A stretch of 64,000 bases of DNA from Caldibacillus thermoamylovorans (GCF_000751775.1 NZ_CCRF01000102.1:52263-116262), one strand, 5' to 3'. Shown: positions 1-9,306, counted from the first letter of the stretch. The notes: generated from the letters alone by a model not told the origin. Numbers and translations: made by a program.

Positions 1-2218
1 CAGAAACTTTCAATGGATTTCCACTGATTTCAATGACGATACGCTCTTTTTCAACTTTCAAATGAATCGCCCTTCCACAATATTGGAGTGAACATTCGTA
101 TCCTTCCCACTTATTGGGTAAAGCCGGGTTAAAATGAAGACCATCTTCTTTTATTCTAATACCTGCAAAGCCAAATACGATGGCTAACCACGTACCGCCC
201 ATATTAGCCAGATGAAGACCGTCTTTTGTGTTTCCATGAGTGTTGTCCAAATCAAGTCGGGCCGTTTCAATAAAGTATTGATAGGCTTTTTCAATGTCAC
301 CTATTTTCGCTCCCATAATGCTAAAGATACAAGATGAAAGCGAAGAATCATGGGTCGTTATTCCTTCATAGTAAAAATATGAATTTGTCATTGTTTCTTC
401 GGTTACTTCATCTTCTAAAAGAAAATGGGCTAAAACCGTATCCGCCTGTTTGCATACTTGATACCGATATAAAGTTAACGGATGATAATGCAGCAGTAAC
501 GGATAATGATCCTTTGGTGTATGTTCAAAATCCCAAACCGCCTTTTGTAAAAACGTGTCGTCTTGCGGATTGATTTTTAATTGCTCATCATAAGGTAAAA
601 ACATTTTTTTTGCCGCTTCTTGCCACATGTCCGGCTCATCGTTCTCTAACTGAATTTTTTCTTTTAGTTCTGCCAGTAACTCCGGCGCATCTTTTTCCAG
701 CTTTTTAAATGCCTTTACCGCCCATTTCAAATTGTACTTAGCCATCACATTCGTATAGTAATTGTTATTGACAATGGCCGTATATTCATCCGGACCGGTA
801 ACCGCATCGATTTTAAACTGCCCCCCGGTAAAATGACCGACTTCCAACCAAAGTCTGGCTGTTTCAAATAACAATTCGGCAGCGTACGAACGAAAGAACG
901 CTTCATCCTTTGTCGCTAAGTAATATTGCACAAATCCGTAGGCGATATCGGCACTTATATGGTATTGGGCAGTTCCGGCGGGAAAATAGGATGAACATTC
1001 TCCACCGGCAATCGTCCGCCACGGAAATAAAGCGCCTTTTCGATGACCCATTTCTTTTGCACGCTTTCTCGCATGATCCAAAATGGAATAACGATACAAG
1101 AGCAACTGCTTGGCAATTTCCGGTTTGGTCATAATAAAGACGGGAAGCATATAAATTTCTGTATCCCAGAAATAATGACCTTCATACCCTTCTCCGGACA
1201 AACCTTTCGCGGCAATATTTGAAAGCGGATCTCGCCCGGCCGACTGAAGCAGATGATAAAGATTAAAGCGGATTCCTTCCTGGACTTTATCATCCCCATG
1301 AATAACGATATCGGCATGGTTCCAAAATTTTTGTACATAATCAATTTGTTCGCTAAGTAATTCTTCAAAAGTTACGGTCTTTAATTGATTTTGAAGATCT
1401 ATGCCCTTTTCGCTAAGATTTTCACCATGTCTGCGTGTGTCAACATAAATATTTCGTTTTTCCACTGTTCTTGGTTTGTCAAGGAAAAATTCAATTGTTG
1501 TTTCAACGGATTGGTCCCTCACCTGATCGGTTCGTGTTCCCTCAACATATTGATAAGATGTAATACAGGCTGTTTGTAACCCGGAATTTGTTGTTTGATT
1601 GACAACAACCGCATACTCTCCAACCATTTTCGATTCGATTGTAGTCAGTAATTTTCCATGCCCGGACCCTACACGAGGATCATTTTCATTGACATAATTT
1701 TTGACATCCCCATTGACAGTAGAGACTATTTTTACCTTACCAAAAAAATTAATCGGTTCAATTTTTATTTGTATAGAAAACAGCTCTTTCTTCTCGAAGG
1801 AGACAAATCTACGAAAATATAATTTCAGCTCTTTTCCTTTGGGCGAGCACCAATGAATCAAACGTTCCGTATAGCCTTTGTCAAGTTGCAGCTTTCGTTC
1901 ATATGCCTTTACTTCACCGGTAAACAGATTGAAAGGTTCTTCATCTGTACCTAACAAAATATTCACTTGCCCGGCATCGATCACATTGACAATTTTTTGC
2001 TGGGATGAGGGAAAGCCATACAGTTTTTCCCCGTAAGGAATCTCAGTAATATCATAGAAAGCATTGATATAAGTTCCTTTGATCGTAGGGTCCGTTTCCC
2101 GATAACCTTCTTCAAAATTTCCCCTGACGCCTAAATATCCATTGGCTAATGAAAATAAACTTTCTTCAACTATTAACCGTTCGGGATTAATTGATTGACT
2201 CTTTATTGTCCAAGTCAT
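1..2218 (-). CDS. Glycoside hydrolase family 65 phosphorylase (3' end beyond window)
   Basis: Probable inverting disaccharide phosphorylase (maltose, kojibiose, nigerose or trehalose type) that splits an alpha-glucobiose with phosphate into beta-glucose 1-phosphate and glucose in the cytoplasm. The reading frame is open from the ATG at 2218 to the window edge, about 739 residues, so only the extreme C-terminus is missing. The N-terminal part is the beta-sandwich domain (MTWTIKSQSINPERL, LANGYLGVRGN). The (alpha/alpha)6 barrel follows, with YEGHYFWDTEIYMLP and the VTGPDEY motif near residues 473-479, whose Glu478 is the general acid of the family. The start of the C-terminal domain is also present. 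It is divergent from an AraC regulator across a short region holding a perfect cre. The exact substrate linkage cannot be read from the sequence. Confidence 0.9.
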   Translation of the reverse strand, partial: MTWTIKSQSINPERLIVEESLFSLANGYLGVRGNFEEGYRETDPTIKGTYINAFYDITEIPYGEKLYGFPSSQQKIVNVIDAGQVNILLGTDEEPFNLFTGEVKAYERKLQLDKGYTERLIHWCSPKGKELKLYFRRFVSFEKKELFSIQIKIEPINFFGKVKIVSTVNGDVKNYVNENDPRVGSGHGKLLTTIESKMVGEYAVVVNQTTNSGLQTACITSYQYVEGTRTDQVRDQSVETTIEFFLDKPRTVEKRNIYVDTRRHGENLSEKGIDLQNQLKTVTFEELLSEQIDYVQKFWNHADIVIHGDDKVQEGIRFNLYHLLQSAGRDPLSNIAAKGLSGEGYEGHYFWDTEIYMLPVFIMTKPEIAKQLLLYRYSILDHARKRAKEMGHRKGALFPWRTIAGGECSSYFPAGTAQYHISADIAYGFVQYYLATKDEAFFRSYAAELLFETARLWLEVGHFTGGQFKIDAVTGPDEYTAIVNNNYYTNVMAKYNLKWAVKAFKKLEKDAPELLAELKEKIQLENDEPDMWQEAAKKMFLPYDEQLKINPQDDTFLQKAVWDFEHTPKDHYPLLLHYHPLTLYRYQVCKQADTVLAHFLLEDEVTEETMTNSYFYYEGITTHDSSLSSCIFSIMGAKIGDIEKAYQYFIETARLDLDNTHGNTKDGLHLANMGGTWLAIVFGFAGIRIKEDGLHFNPALPNKWEGYECSLQYCGRAIHLKVEKERIVIEISGNPLKVS

Positions 2219-2303
2219 GCCAAAACACTCCGATGTTCATTTTTGTTAAGAATTTATATACTGCAATCTGTTACATTTTCTGTGATTCTATTTGTATTCT
2301 AGG

Positions 2304-2318
2304 ATGAAATCGTTTACA
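2304..2318. promoter_or_regulatory. CcpA catabolite response element (cre)
   Basis: The 15-mer ATGAAATCGTTTACA matches the Bacillus cre consensus WTGNAANCGNWNNCW at every fixed position. It lies between the GH65 start (minus strand) and the AraC start (plus strand), so CcpA could repress either or both genes when preferred sugars are available. Confidence 0.7.
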
Positions 2319-2370
2319 ATTATATTAAGTTTTTTAGGATTTTGTTAATATTTTTAGGAAATTAGGTGGT

Positions 2371-3120
2371 ATGATGGATGCCTCCCTACAAAAGAAAATT
2401 GTCAAACAATATTACAAAGCAAGAATTGAAAACCAAAAAAACGAATACTTACATCCCTCCTATCAACTTGAACAAAAACTAATTACTGCGATTAAGTTGG
2501 GGAATGAGAAGGAAGCCATCAGTACATTAAAGGAAATTAACAAACAAAAACGTGCAAAATTGGCGAATAACACCCTCCGATCGTTAAAAAATTCTTTAAT
2601 CGGTTCTTGTACAATTTTTACACGAGCTGCCATCCAGGGCGGGCTTCATCCGGAAAGTGCCTACAATTTAAGTGATGTTCTCATTCAAGAAATCGAGAGT
2701 ATGGATGATCCTGCTAAGCTTGAAGAGTTTGAAATAAATATGATCTATACTTTTATTCGGGAATTAAAAAATGAACAATTACCAAAGTACACCAATATTG
2801 TTATGCAGACAATTTCGTATATTCATGAACATATTCTTCATGAGCTTTCTTTAGAAAAAATTGCAAAGGATTTATATATTCATCCAAGCTACCTTTCTAA
2901 TATTTTTAAGAAGGAGACCGGGACAACAGTTAGCAATTATATTAATCAAAAGAAAATTGAGGAATCCAAATACTTCCTGTTGCATTCCGAACTATCAATC
3001 TCTGATATTTCAAACCTTTTCCGTTTTTGCAATCAAAGTTATTACACCGCCTTATTTAAAAAATATACCGGTGTCACCCCAAAAGACTTTCGTGAGCTTA
3101 ATCATCAAAATGAATCGTAA
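2371..3120 (+). CDS. AraC family transcriptional regulator
   Basis: 249 residues. The C-terminal 100 residues (about 145-245) hold the paired helix-turn-helix of AraC/XylS proteins: SLEKIAKDLYIHPSYLSNIFKKETGTT, then SISDISNLFRFCNQSYYTALFKKYTGVTPKDFR. The N-terminal half is helical and charged with no evident cupin, as in AraC proteins of Firmicutes carbohydrate loci. The start is the first ATG of an ATGATG pair behind AGGTGG. It is divergent from the GH65 phosphorylase gene, which it most likely activates in response to a disaccharide; that assignment is from position only. Confidence 0.85.
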   Translation: MMDASLQKKIVKQYYKARIENQKNEYLHPSYQLEQKLITAIKLGNEKEAISTLKEINKQKRAKLANNTLRSLKNSLIGSCTIFTRAAIQGGLHPESAYNLSDVLIQEIESMDDPAKLEEFEINMIYTFIRELKNEQLPKYTNIVMQTISYIHEHILHELSLEKIAKDLYIHPSYLSNIFKKETGTTVSNYINQKKIEESKYFLLHSELSISDISNLFRFCNQSYYTALFKKYTGVTPKDFRELNHQNES

Positions 3121-3149
3121 TTAAAGGGTTTGGACTTGTCTGGCTATCC

Positions 3150-3390
3150 GACATCGGCAAGCTGTTGACTTGATCGGTGCAACTGACTATCGATCCGAAA
3201 TCTACCGGGAATTCTAATAGAGAGCAAGTGTTTTTACTTGATAACCTACTCGATACCGGCAGCCTATTCAGTTGACCGGTGCAACTGACAACCGATCCGA
3301 ACACTACAGGGAATTCTAATAGAGAGCAAGTGTTTTTACTTGATAACCAACTCGATATCGGCAGCCTATTCAGTTGACCGGTGCAACTGT
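3150..3390. repeat. 101-bp tandem direct repeat, about 2.4 copies
   Basis: The block GAATTCTAATAGAGAGCAAG starts at 3210 and again at 3311, giving a 101-bp period. The flanking motif GGTGCAACTG recurs at about 3177, 3279 and 3380. Inside each unit are small inverted repeats: CAAGT...ACTTG, and CAGTTG-accggtg-CAACTG in the better copies. The unit lies downstream of the AraC gene; the rest of the gap to 3660 shows nothing recognisable. No gene is supported here. Confidence 0.8.
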
Positions 3391-3680
3391 AACGGGTTTT
3401 GACTTGACAGACGATTCGACATTTAAGGGCTTGGCGTTAAGCGAATAAGATAGGCAGAACAGTTCATATAACTTGTTGAAAATATGAGCTCCGCCGGCGA
3501 TTAAATAAAGTGGGAAAACGCCCTGCTACTGCAGACGCATGTTTTCGTTTGCACATCATTGAGCATTTTTATAGAAATGCATTATCGGCACTTGACTCTA
3601 TGAAACATGTATCATGCTTTTTTTCACTTCTTTTTGTAAAATAAATATATTATAGTGGTTCTTATAGGAGGTTTATCGGA

Positions 3681-4028
3681 ATGCAAGCCATTGAAAAATC
3701 GGAAGTACAAAAACTTATCGATCAATTTTTGAATGAAGATGTTTATATCCATATAGAAACGACAAATGGCGCTTATGCCACCCATAATGATCCATCCTTT
3801 TTCAATGCAAGTGCGTTTATCCGAAATGCACGAATTCGTTATGAGCGGGGGAATATTACTGGTGACGGGCCGTTCCGAGTTGGTTTGAAAATGGAACTTG
3901 GCTGGATTTACGGGGAAGGTCTGACCCATTATGAATTAGATGAACAAGGTCGGCTGTTGATGGCAGGACTTGACCATACCGGAAAATTAGCGATTGCGTT
4001 TGAAATTAGCCGGACACCTTTTGAGTAA
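3681..4028 (+). CDS. yojF: YojF family protein (DUF1806)
   Basis: 115 residues, the usual length for YojF of Bacillus (DUF1806). Recognisable stretches are DVYIHIETTNGAYATHND, VGLKMELGWIYGEGLTHYEL and the C-terminal TGKLAIAFEISRTPFE. There is no signal peptide or membrane segment. It is preceded by a strong ribosome binding site (AGGAGG, 3667-3672) and followed by bshB2, the arrangement found in Bacillus. Biochemical function is unknown to me; the constant pairing with a bacillithiol biosynthesis deacetylase suggests a role in low-molecular-weight thiol metabolism. Confidence 0.88.
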   Translation: MQAIEKSEVQKLIDQFLNEDVYIHIETTNGAYATHNDPSFFNASAFIRNARIRYERGNITGDGPFRVGLKMELGWIYGEGLTHYELDEQGRLLMAGLDHTGKLAIAFEISRTPFE

Positions 4029-4039
4029 AAAATGTTGCG

Positions 4040-4176
4040 CTAAATTTTTGAAACAGGCGTACAAACTTATTGAAAGAAGGATTTTGATTTTTTAAAAAAA
4101 GAGCATTAAATTTTTGAAAGAAAGGTTTTGACTTTTTGAAGGGGAACGCTAACCTGCTCTAACTTCTTGAAAGGAG
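4040..4176 (+). repeat. Degenerate repeats of a ribosome-binding-site-like motif
   Basis: Between yojF and bshB2 the motif TTNTTGAAAGRAGG and truncated relatives occur about five times (near 4047, 4069, 4112, 4133 and 4165). The last copy carries the real Shine-Dalgarno of bshB2. This looks like repeated local duplication of the bshB2 translation-initiation segment. Confidence 0.5.
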
Positions 4177-4184
4177 AATGATCG

Positions 4185-4859
4185 ATGATTGAAAATGAAA
4201 GACATGTCCTAGTCGTATTCCCTCATCCGGACGATGAAGCATTTGGCGTATCAGGTACGATTGCTTCTTTTGTCAAGCAAGGGACACCGGTAACGTATGC
4301 TTGTTTAACGCTGGGTGAAATGGGGCGAAACCTTGGAAACCCTCCCTTTGCCACCAGGGAATCATTGCCAAAAATTAGGAAAACCGAATTACAAAACTCG
4401 GCAAAAGCAATGGGTGTAAAAGATCTCCGAATGCTTGGTTTGCGTGATAAAACCGTTGAATTTGAAGATGAGGAAAAACTGGCTGACCTGATTTCCGAAA
4501 TGATTGACGAATTAAACCCAAGCTTAATCATAACTTTTTATCCGGGTTATTCGGTTCATCCGGATCATGAGGCAACCGGTCGGGCCGTCGTTCGTGCTGT
4601 GAGCCGCATTGCGAAAGAGGAACGCCCGAAACTTTACTGTGTCGCTTTTTCCAATAATTGTGAGGAAGAGTTAGGCAAACCGGATATTATCCATGATGTC
4701 TCGCAAGCAGCTAAGGAAAAACTGGGCGCTATCCAAGCACACAAAACTCAAACAGCTTTCTTTTACGATAATATGGCAAAAAGATTGGAAGCAAAAGACC
4801 CGGATGCTTTAAAATGGTTGCAATATGAACGGTTTTGGACTTATAAGTGGAATGATTGA
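4185..4859 (+). CDS. bshB2: Bacillithiol biosynthesis deacetylase BshB2
   Basis: 224-residue LmbE/PIG-L family zinc deacetylase. It removes acetate from GlcNAc-malate (and possibly from bacillithiol conjugates) during bacillithiol synthesis in the cytosol. The zinc site is visible as PHPDDEAFG, with His14 and Asp17, and HPDHEATG with His128; Asp16 is the expected general base. GLRDKTVEF is typical of the BshB2 branch. The start follows AAAGGAG at good spacing, downstream of yojF. Bacillus strains usually carry a second deacetylase, bshB1, elsewhere. The 3' side opens directly into the 52-bp hairpin array. Confidence 0.92.
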   Translation: MIENERHVLVVFPHPDDEAFGVSGTIASFVKQGTPVTYACLTLGEMGRNLGNPPFATRESLPKIRKTELQNSAKAMGVKDLRMLGLRDKTVEFEDEEKLADLISEMIDELNPSLIITFYPGYSVHPDHEATGRAVVRAVSRIAKEERPKLYCVAFSNNCEEELGKPDIIHDVSQAAKEKLGAIQAHKTQTAFFYDNMAKRLEAKDPDALKWLQYERFWTYKWND

Positions 4860-4897
4860 ATTTCTAACGGATTTCATGGGAGTTTGTTTTGCAATGC

Positions 4898-5600
4898 GAA
4901 ACAAACCACACTCGTCGGCAAAGTTGTGCTTTTCTCGGCCCAAGATGGTGACGAGATTGATTCTCGTCGCCAAAATCGGGCATTTTTCACTTCAAAAAGG
5001 TGACGAGATTAGGTTTCGTCGCCAAAATTGAGAGGTTTTCGACCAAAAACGGTGACGAGAACAAGCCTCGACGCCAAAAATGAGCATTTTTCGCCTCAAA
5101 ACGGTGACGAGATTAGGTTTCGTCGCTAAAATTATGCGTTTCTTGCCTTAAAATAGCGACGAGAAAGGGTCTCGTCGCCAAAATCGGGCATTTTTTACCG
5201 CAAAATGGTGACGAGATTGATTCTCGTCGCCAAAATCGGGCATTTTTTACTTCAAAACGGTGACGAGAAAGGGTCTCGTCGCCAAAATCGGGCATTTTTT
5301 ACTTCAAAACGGTGACGAGAAAGGGTCTCGTCGTCAAAATAGTGCGTTTTTCACTGGAAAATGGTGACGAGAATAGGTTTCGTCGCCAAAATAGGATGTT
5401 TTTCGCCCAAAAAAGGTGACGAGATTGATTCTCGTCGCCAAAATCGGACATTTTTTACCTCAAAATAGCGACGAGAAAGGGTCTCGTCGCCAAAATAGAG
5501 CCTTTTTCACTTCAAAAAGGTGACGAGATCGGATTTCGTCGTCAAAAAAAGGAGTTTCCCGGCTCAAAATGACGGCGAGAACAGACTTTGTCGCCAAAAT
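4898..5600 (+). repeat. 52-bp hairpin tandem array 1 (13 units plus a degenerate half unit)
   Basis: The left stem arm GACGAG (or variant) starts at 4950, 5002, 5054, 5106, 5158, 5210, 5262, 5314, 5366, 5418, 5470, 5522 and 5574, so every step is exactly 52 bp. A decayed unit with only the right arm (CTCGTCGG at 4911) extends the register by one step. Each unit is a 25-nt hairpin, best form GGTGACGAGA-aaggg-TCTCGTCGCC, followed by a 27-nt linker containing AAAATCGGGCATTTTT. Linkers diverge but length does not. The array fills the gap between convergent genes (bshB2 and an acyl-CoA dehydrogenase). Units 5 and 11 share the variant AGCGACGAGAAAGGG. Confidence 0.95.
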
Positions 5601-5684
5601 AGACCGCTGCTCGGACATTTCCTCCCCAATTTTATCCAAAACTCCCTCTTGGTTCGTTTTAAGTGATTCACCCCATGCTCATTC

Positions 5685-7364
5685 TCAATGATTGTTTACC
5701 TTATACAAAATTTCCTTCACCTCACGAACAATCTCAAAAAAATGCTTGTGCGGTAACATTTCCTGATCCAGCCCGTGATCAACGTAAATATGGTCAATAA
5801 AAATTTTCGCAATTACCTCATCCCGGTCATTTTCCACTCGCTCAATCGCATGGACGGTAAGCAGCAAATCGGTCATTTCACTGGCTAACCTTTTTGCATG
5901 ATAAGTTAGAACAGGTTCATCCGCCGTAGCAAGGACAACCAACATTCGCTTTAATTTTGTCAATCGTTCCTGAATGATTGCCAACCTGCCATTTTCAAAA
6001 GACAGCTTCTCTAATTTTCCCCCGATCTGTTTCAAGAAAATATTATCCACCCGATATTTCTTTATTAAACGGAGGACTTCAAGCCCGAGAATATTGGCGG
6101 TACCTTCCCAGACGGTCAATACCTGGGCATCGCGCAAAAGCCTCGGCGTGACAAAATCTTCAATATACCCGTTTCCGCCGTGAGTTTCGATGGCGGTATG
6201 GGTAAAAGCAATTGCTTCGTCTGCAGTCCTTGCTTTTAACAAGGCAATATACAAACGATTCAAGGCGATTTGTTCCTCGGTTGCCATCTCCGGGTTTTGC
6301 ATAACATAATCAAACAACTCAATTGCTTCAAACAATGCAGACAGCTCGACTTCATAGCGGGCTTGTAATGTTGCCAATGTTTCTTGCACCATCGGATATT
6401 GAATGATAGGATTTCCAAAAGCCGAGCGCCAATCGGCATATTCCACCGACTCTTTCAAAGCCCGCTTCATAATGCCTAGCGAGGCAATTGCATTACAAAC
6501 ACGCGATAAATTTAATGCTTCCATCATATAATAGAACCCTTTTTTCTCATCACCAACAAGATAAGCTTTTGCCCCGTCAAACTCAATTTCCGCAGATGGT
6601 ACCGCCCGGACACCCAATTTATCTTTTAATCTCCTAACTTGAATATGATTTAGCGAACCATTCTCTTTTCGCCACGGAACTAAAAACAAGCTCAATCCTT
6701 TGGTACCCGGACCGTTCCCATCAATCCTGGCCAATACCGCCGCTACACCACATTGACCGGCATTGGAGGCAAAATATTTCTCCCCGTAAATTCGGAAATG
6801 GTCGCTTTCTCGAATTGCCCTCACCTCATTAGCACCCACATCGGATCCGCCCTGCCGCTCGGTCAAAAAGGTAGCCCCTTCATACAATTCCACCTCACCC
6901 GTTGATAACACATGGGGCAAGAAGCGCGCCTTCAGTTCATCGTCCGCATAATGTTCGATCAAATAAGCAACCGCCATCGTCAATGTTACCGGACAATAAA
7001 ACCCCGGCTCCACTTGAGATAACAAATAACCTTGGGCATAACTATACAGATAATTTCCTTTTTGGCCCAGCTCAGGTATTTCCTTATGAACATAGCCGAC
7101 AATCCCCGTATTATATGTGTCTGCTACCGTCTTTTTATAACCTTCATTCACCCAAATCTCGGAAACTTCTTCCCCAAATTTATTATATTTTATTAGTTTC
7201 GGCTGCCCCTCCCGATCGGTATGAACCGCATGTATATCAAATTCCCGGTAACACTTATCATAAAACTTCTCCAACTCACCGACAGCATATTCATACAAAG
7301 CCGGGTTCAATTTTTTCTTTAAAATTCGTAACAAAACCTGTTCTTGTAAAAAAAACTCACGCAT
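5685..7364 (-). CDS. Acyl-CoA dehydrogenase, AidB-like long form
   Basis: 559-residue flavoprotein, longer than the ~380-residue beta-oxidation dehydrogenases. AidB-type features are present: TERQGGSD at 168-175 (FAD/substrate loop), HGGNGYIED at 395-403 and VWEGTANI at 418-425, plus a C-terminal helical extension. It should oxidise an acyl-CoA using FAD and pass electrons to ETF. The start codon overlaps the upstream ligase stop by one base (TAATG), implying translational coupling. Together with the ligase and MerR gene it forms a fatty or branched acid activation/oxidation operon; the chain specificity is unknown. Confidence 0.88.
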   Translation of the reverse strand: MREFFLQEQVLLRILKKKLNPALYEYAVGELEKFYDKCYREFDIHAVHTDREGQPKLIKYNKFGEEVSEIWVNEGYKKTVADTYNTGIVGYVHKEIPELGQKGNYLYSYAQGYLLSQVEPGFYCPVTLTMAVAYLIEHYADDELKARFLPHVLSTGEVELYEGATFLTERQGGSDVGANEVRAIRESDHFRIYGEKYFASNAGQCGVAAVLARIDGNGPGTKGLSLFLVPWRKENGSLNHIQVRRLKDKLGVRAVPSAEIEFDGAKAYLVGDEKKGFYYMMEALNLSRVCNAIASLGIMKRALKESVEYADWRSAFGNPIIQYPMVQETLATLQARYEVELSALFEAIELFDYVMQNPEMATEEQIALNRLYIALLKARTADEAIAFTHTAIETHGGNGYIEDFVTPRLLRDAQVLTVWEGTANILGLEVLRLIKKYRVDNIFLKQIGGKLEKLSFENGRLAIIQERLTKLKRMLVVLATADEPVLTYHAKRLASEMTDLLLTVHAIERVENDRDEVIAKIFIDHIYVDHGLDQEMLPHKHFFEIVREVKEILYKVNNH

Positions 7365-8878
7365 TACCGTTTCACTCCTTCACGCAATGGTTGTTTTAAA
7401 ATTTTTCCTGTGGTATTCCGCGGCAGTTCATCAATTTGTTCATATAAACGCGGGATTTTGAAACCAGCAACTTTGTCTTTTAAAAATTCTTTACAAACGG
7501 TATCCAAATTCTGAATTGGTTTATTCGCAACTATGAAGGCTTTGACCGTCTCGCCCCACTCCGGATGAGGAACACCGATGATGGCCACATCAACAATATC
7601 CGGATGGGTTTTCAATATGTTTTCAATTTCTGCCGGGTAAATATTGACACCGCCGGAAATAATCATGTCCTTTTTCCGGTCAACAATCCAGATATACCCA
7701 TCTTCATCAAATTTGGCCATATCTCCTGTATAAATCCAGCCGTCTTTCAATGTTTCCTTTGTTGCTTTTTCATTTTTGTAATAACCAACCATATTCCCTT
7801 CACCACGTAACAAGATCTCACCAATTTCACCCGGCTTAACATCTTCCCCGTTTTCATCAACAATGCGAATTTCACAATTAAGTGCAGCCCTTTTCCCCAC
7901 ACTGCCGGCCTTATGCGCATGGTCTTCCGGACTTAAATACGTACCGTTCGGACCCGCTTCCGTTAATCCGTATACACACATTAATTGATTGGTTTTAAAC
8001 TTTTTTTGAATCAGTTGAACTTCTGTTGCGGATAACGGGGCAGCTCCATACACCCAACGTTTGACACTTGATAAATCATAATCATCAATGTCAGGTTGAT
8101 TGGCAGTTGCCAAATAAGCAATAGGTGCTCCGAAGAAATGCGTAATTTTTTCACTGGAAACAAGTTTCAACAGTAAATCCGGCGTAAAGGTAGGTGCTAA
8201 AACATGAGTAGCGCCGACGTAAGTACCTGCTATAAAAAATAAGTGCAACGGCGCAGAATGACTGAGCGGCATCATGTGCAAAAGCCGGGATTCATTATTT
8301 ATTCCGGTTTCAATACACATCATCGTTGCAACCGTTAAAATGTTGCGATTGGAAAATAAAACACCTTTTGGCTGACCGGTTGTACCGGATGTATAGAGAA
8401 TCGTAGACAAATCATCTTCTTTAAGATGGCAATCAACCAAATTAGTGGAATCGCTTCCAATCAAATCGTAAATATTCTCTGCTCCACCCACTCCATCCGC
8501 AGTTGAAATCCCAGTGACAAGATAGTCATTCGTGAGCGGAGCAACTTGGGTCCAAAGCAGGTGATGCCCGATAAATGCTTTTGCCTCACTATGTTCGATG
8601 ATATATTTCAATTCTCCTGTAGACAGTTTTGCGTTGATCGGTACAATGATTGCCCCCAGTCGTTGTACAGCAAAATAACTATAGACAAATTCTATTGTAT
8701 TTGGAGAAAATAAAATGACTTTATCTCCCGGCATTATACCGTATGTTTTTAATGCGTGGGCGAGCCGGGTAACGTTTTCATCAACCTCCTTGTAAGTGAG
8801 TCGATCCGGTCCGGAAATGAAGCCGACCTTGTTTGGAAACTTTCTGGCATTGCGAGCCAATAATTCTGAAATATTCAT
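7364..8878 (-). CDS. Acyl-CoA synthetase (AMP-forming)
   Basis: 504-residue ANL superfamily ligase making an acyl-CoA from a carboxylic acid, ATP and CoA. Motifs in order: P-loop YTSGTTGQPKGV (162-173), YGLTEAGPNGT (303 onward), YTGDMAKFDEDGYIWIVDRKKDMIISGG (by its key Asp, Arg-Lys-Lys and Gly-Gly residues), and the C-terminal catalytic lysine in TGKILKQ (about 492). It sits one base after the MerR stop codon and overlaps the acyl-CoA dehydrogenase start. Similar to medium/long-chain ligases of the LcfB type; the substrate is probably the acid whose CoA ester is oxidised by the next gene. Confidence 0.9.
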   Translation of the reverse strand: MNISELLARNARKFPNKVGFISGPDRLTYKEVDENVTRLAHALKTYGIMPGDKVILFSPNTIEFVYSYFAVQRLGAIIVPINAKLSTGELKYIIEHSEAKAFIGHHLLWTQVAPLTNDYLVTGISTADGVGGAENIYDLIGSDSTNLVDCHLKEDDLSTILYTSGTTGQPKGVLFSNRNILTVATMMCIETGINNESRLLHMMPLSHSAPLHLFFIAGTYVGATHVLAPTFTPDLLLKLVSSEKITHFFGAPIAYLATANQPDIDDYDLSSVKRWVYGAAPLSATEVQLIQKKFKTNQLMCVYGLTEAGPNGTYLSPEDHAHKAGSVGKRAALNCEIRIVDENGEDVKPGEIGEILLRGEGNMVGYYKNEKATKETLKDGWIYTGDMAKFDEDGYIWIVDRKKDMIISGGVNIYPAEIENILKTHPDIVDVAIIGVPHPEWGETVKAFIVANKPIQNLDTVCKEFLKDKVAGFKIPRLYEQIDELPRNTTGKILKQPLREGVKR

Positions 8879-8879
8879 G

Positions 8880-9269
8880 CTATTCCTCCCCTTTGATTTT
8901 ATGTAATCGGTTTTGAAAATCGTTCAATAACTCTTCCATTTGACTTTTTAACTCCATCATATCCTGAATTTTTTCCTCCACCTCCTTAATCTTTTTCTTA
9001 CCGTATTGTATTGTTGCTTCCAGTTGTTTTTCCCCGGTTCGGTCCTCGTCAAAAAGCGTAATCATCTCATGAATTTCTTCTAGCGAAAAACCAAATCGTT
9101 TTCCGCGCAAAATTAACCGAAGACGCGCCCGATCCCTTCTTGAATAAACTCTCTGCCCGCCATCTGTCCTTTTTGGGTGAATTAAACCAATTTCTTCATA
9201 ATAACGAATCGTCCGCGTACTAATATCAAATTCCTCAGCTAAATTTGAAATTGTGTAATGGTCTGCCAT
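8880..9269 (-). CDS. MerR family transcriptional regulator
   Basis: 129 residues. The N-terminal winged helix is clear: YTISNLAEEFDISTRTIRYY, then EIGLIHPKRTDGGQRVYSRRDRARLRLI. A C-terminal Glu/Lys-rich coiled coil (about 85-129) serves for dimerisation. No cysteine cluster for metal sensing is present. It is the first gene of the operon with the ligase and dehydrogenase and has a MerR-type promoter with a palindrome upstream, so autoregulation of the operon is likely. Comparable MerR proteins (LiuR type) control branched-chain acyl-CoA degradation in other bacteria; that parallel is inference. Confidence 0.88.
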   Translation of the reverse strand: MADHYTISNLAEEFDISTRTIRYYEEIGLIHPKRTDGGQRVYSRRDRARLRLILRGKRFGFSLEEIHEMITLFDEDRTGEKQLEATIQYGKKKIKEVEEKIQDMMELKSQMEELLNDFQNRLHKIKGEE

Positions 9270-9306
9270 AATACATCACAACTTTCCGAATACTTTTTCC
9301 TTATCC

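Noticed and set aside
3098..3304. 68-residue minus-strand frame
   Set aside because: It translates the 101-bp repeat and has no ribosome binding site.
4825..5295. Small open frames within hairpin array 1
   Set aside because: They merely translate the repeat (VTRLILVAKIG, ISSPFCGKKCPILATRP) and lack ribosome binding sites. The same is true of the frame at 63512-63697.
4898..5600. CRISPR array
   Set aside because: The repeated unit includes both hairpin and linker, the linkers are related to each other rather than unique, and no cas genes are nearby. The same applies to 63519-64000.
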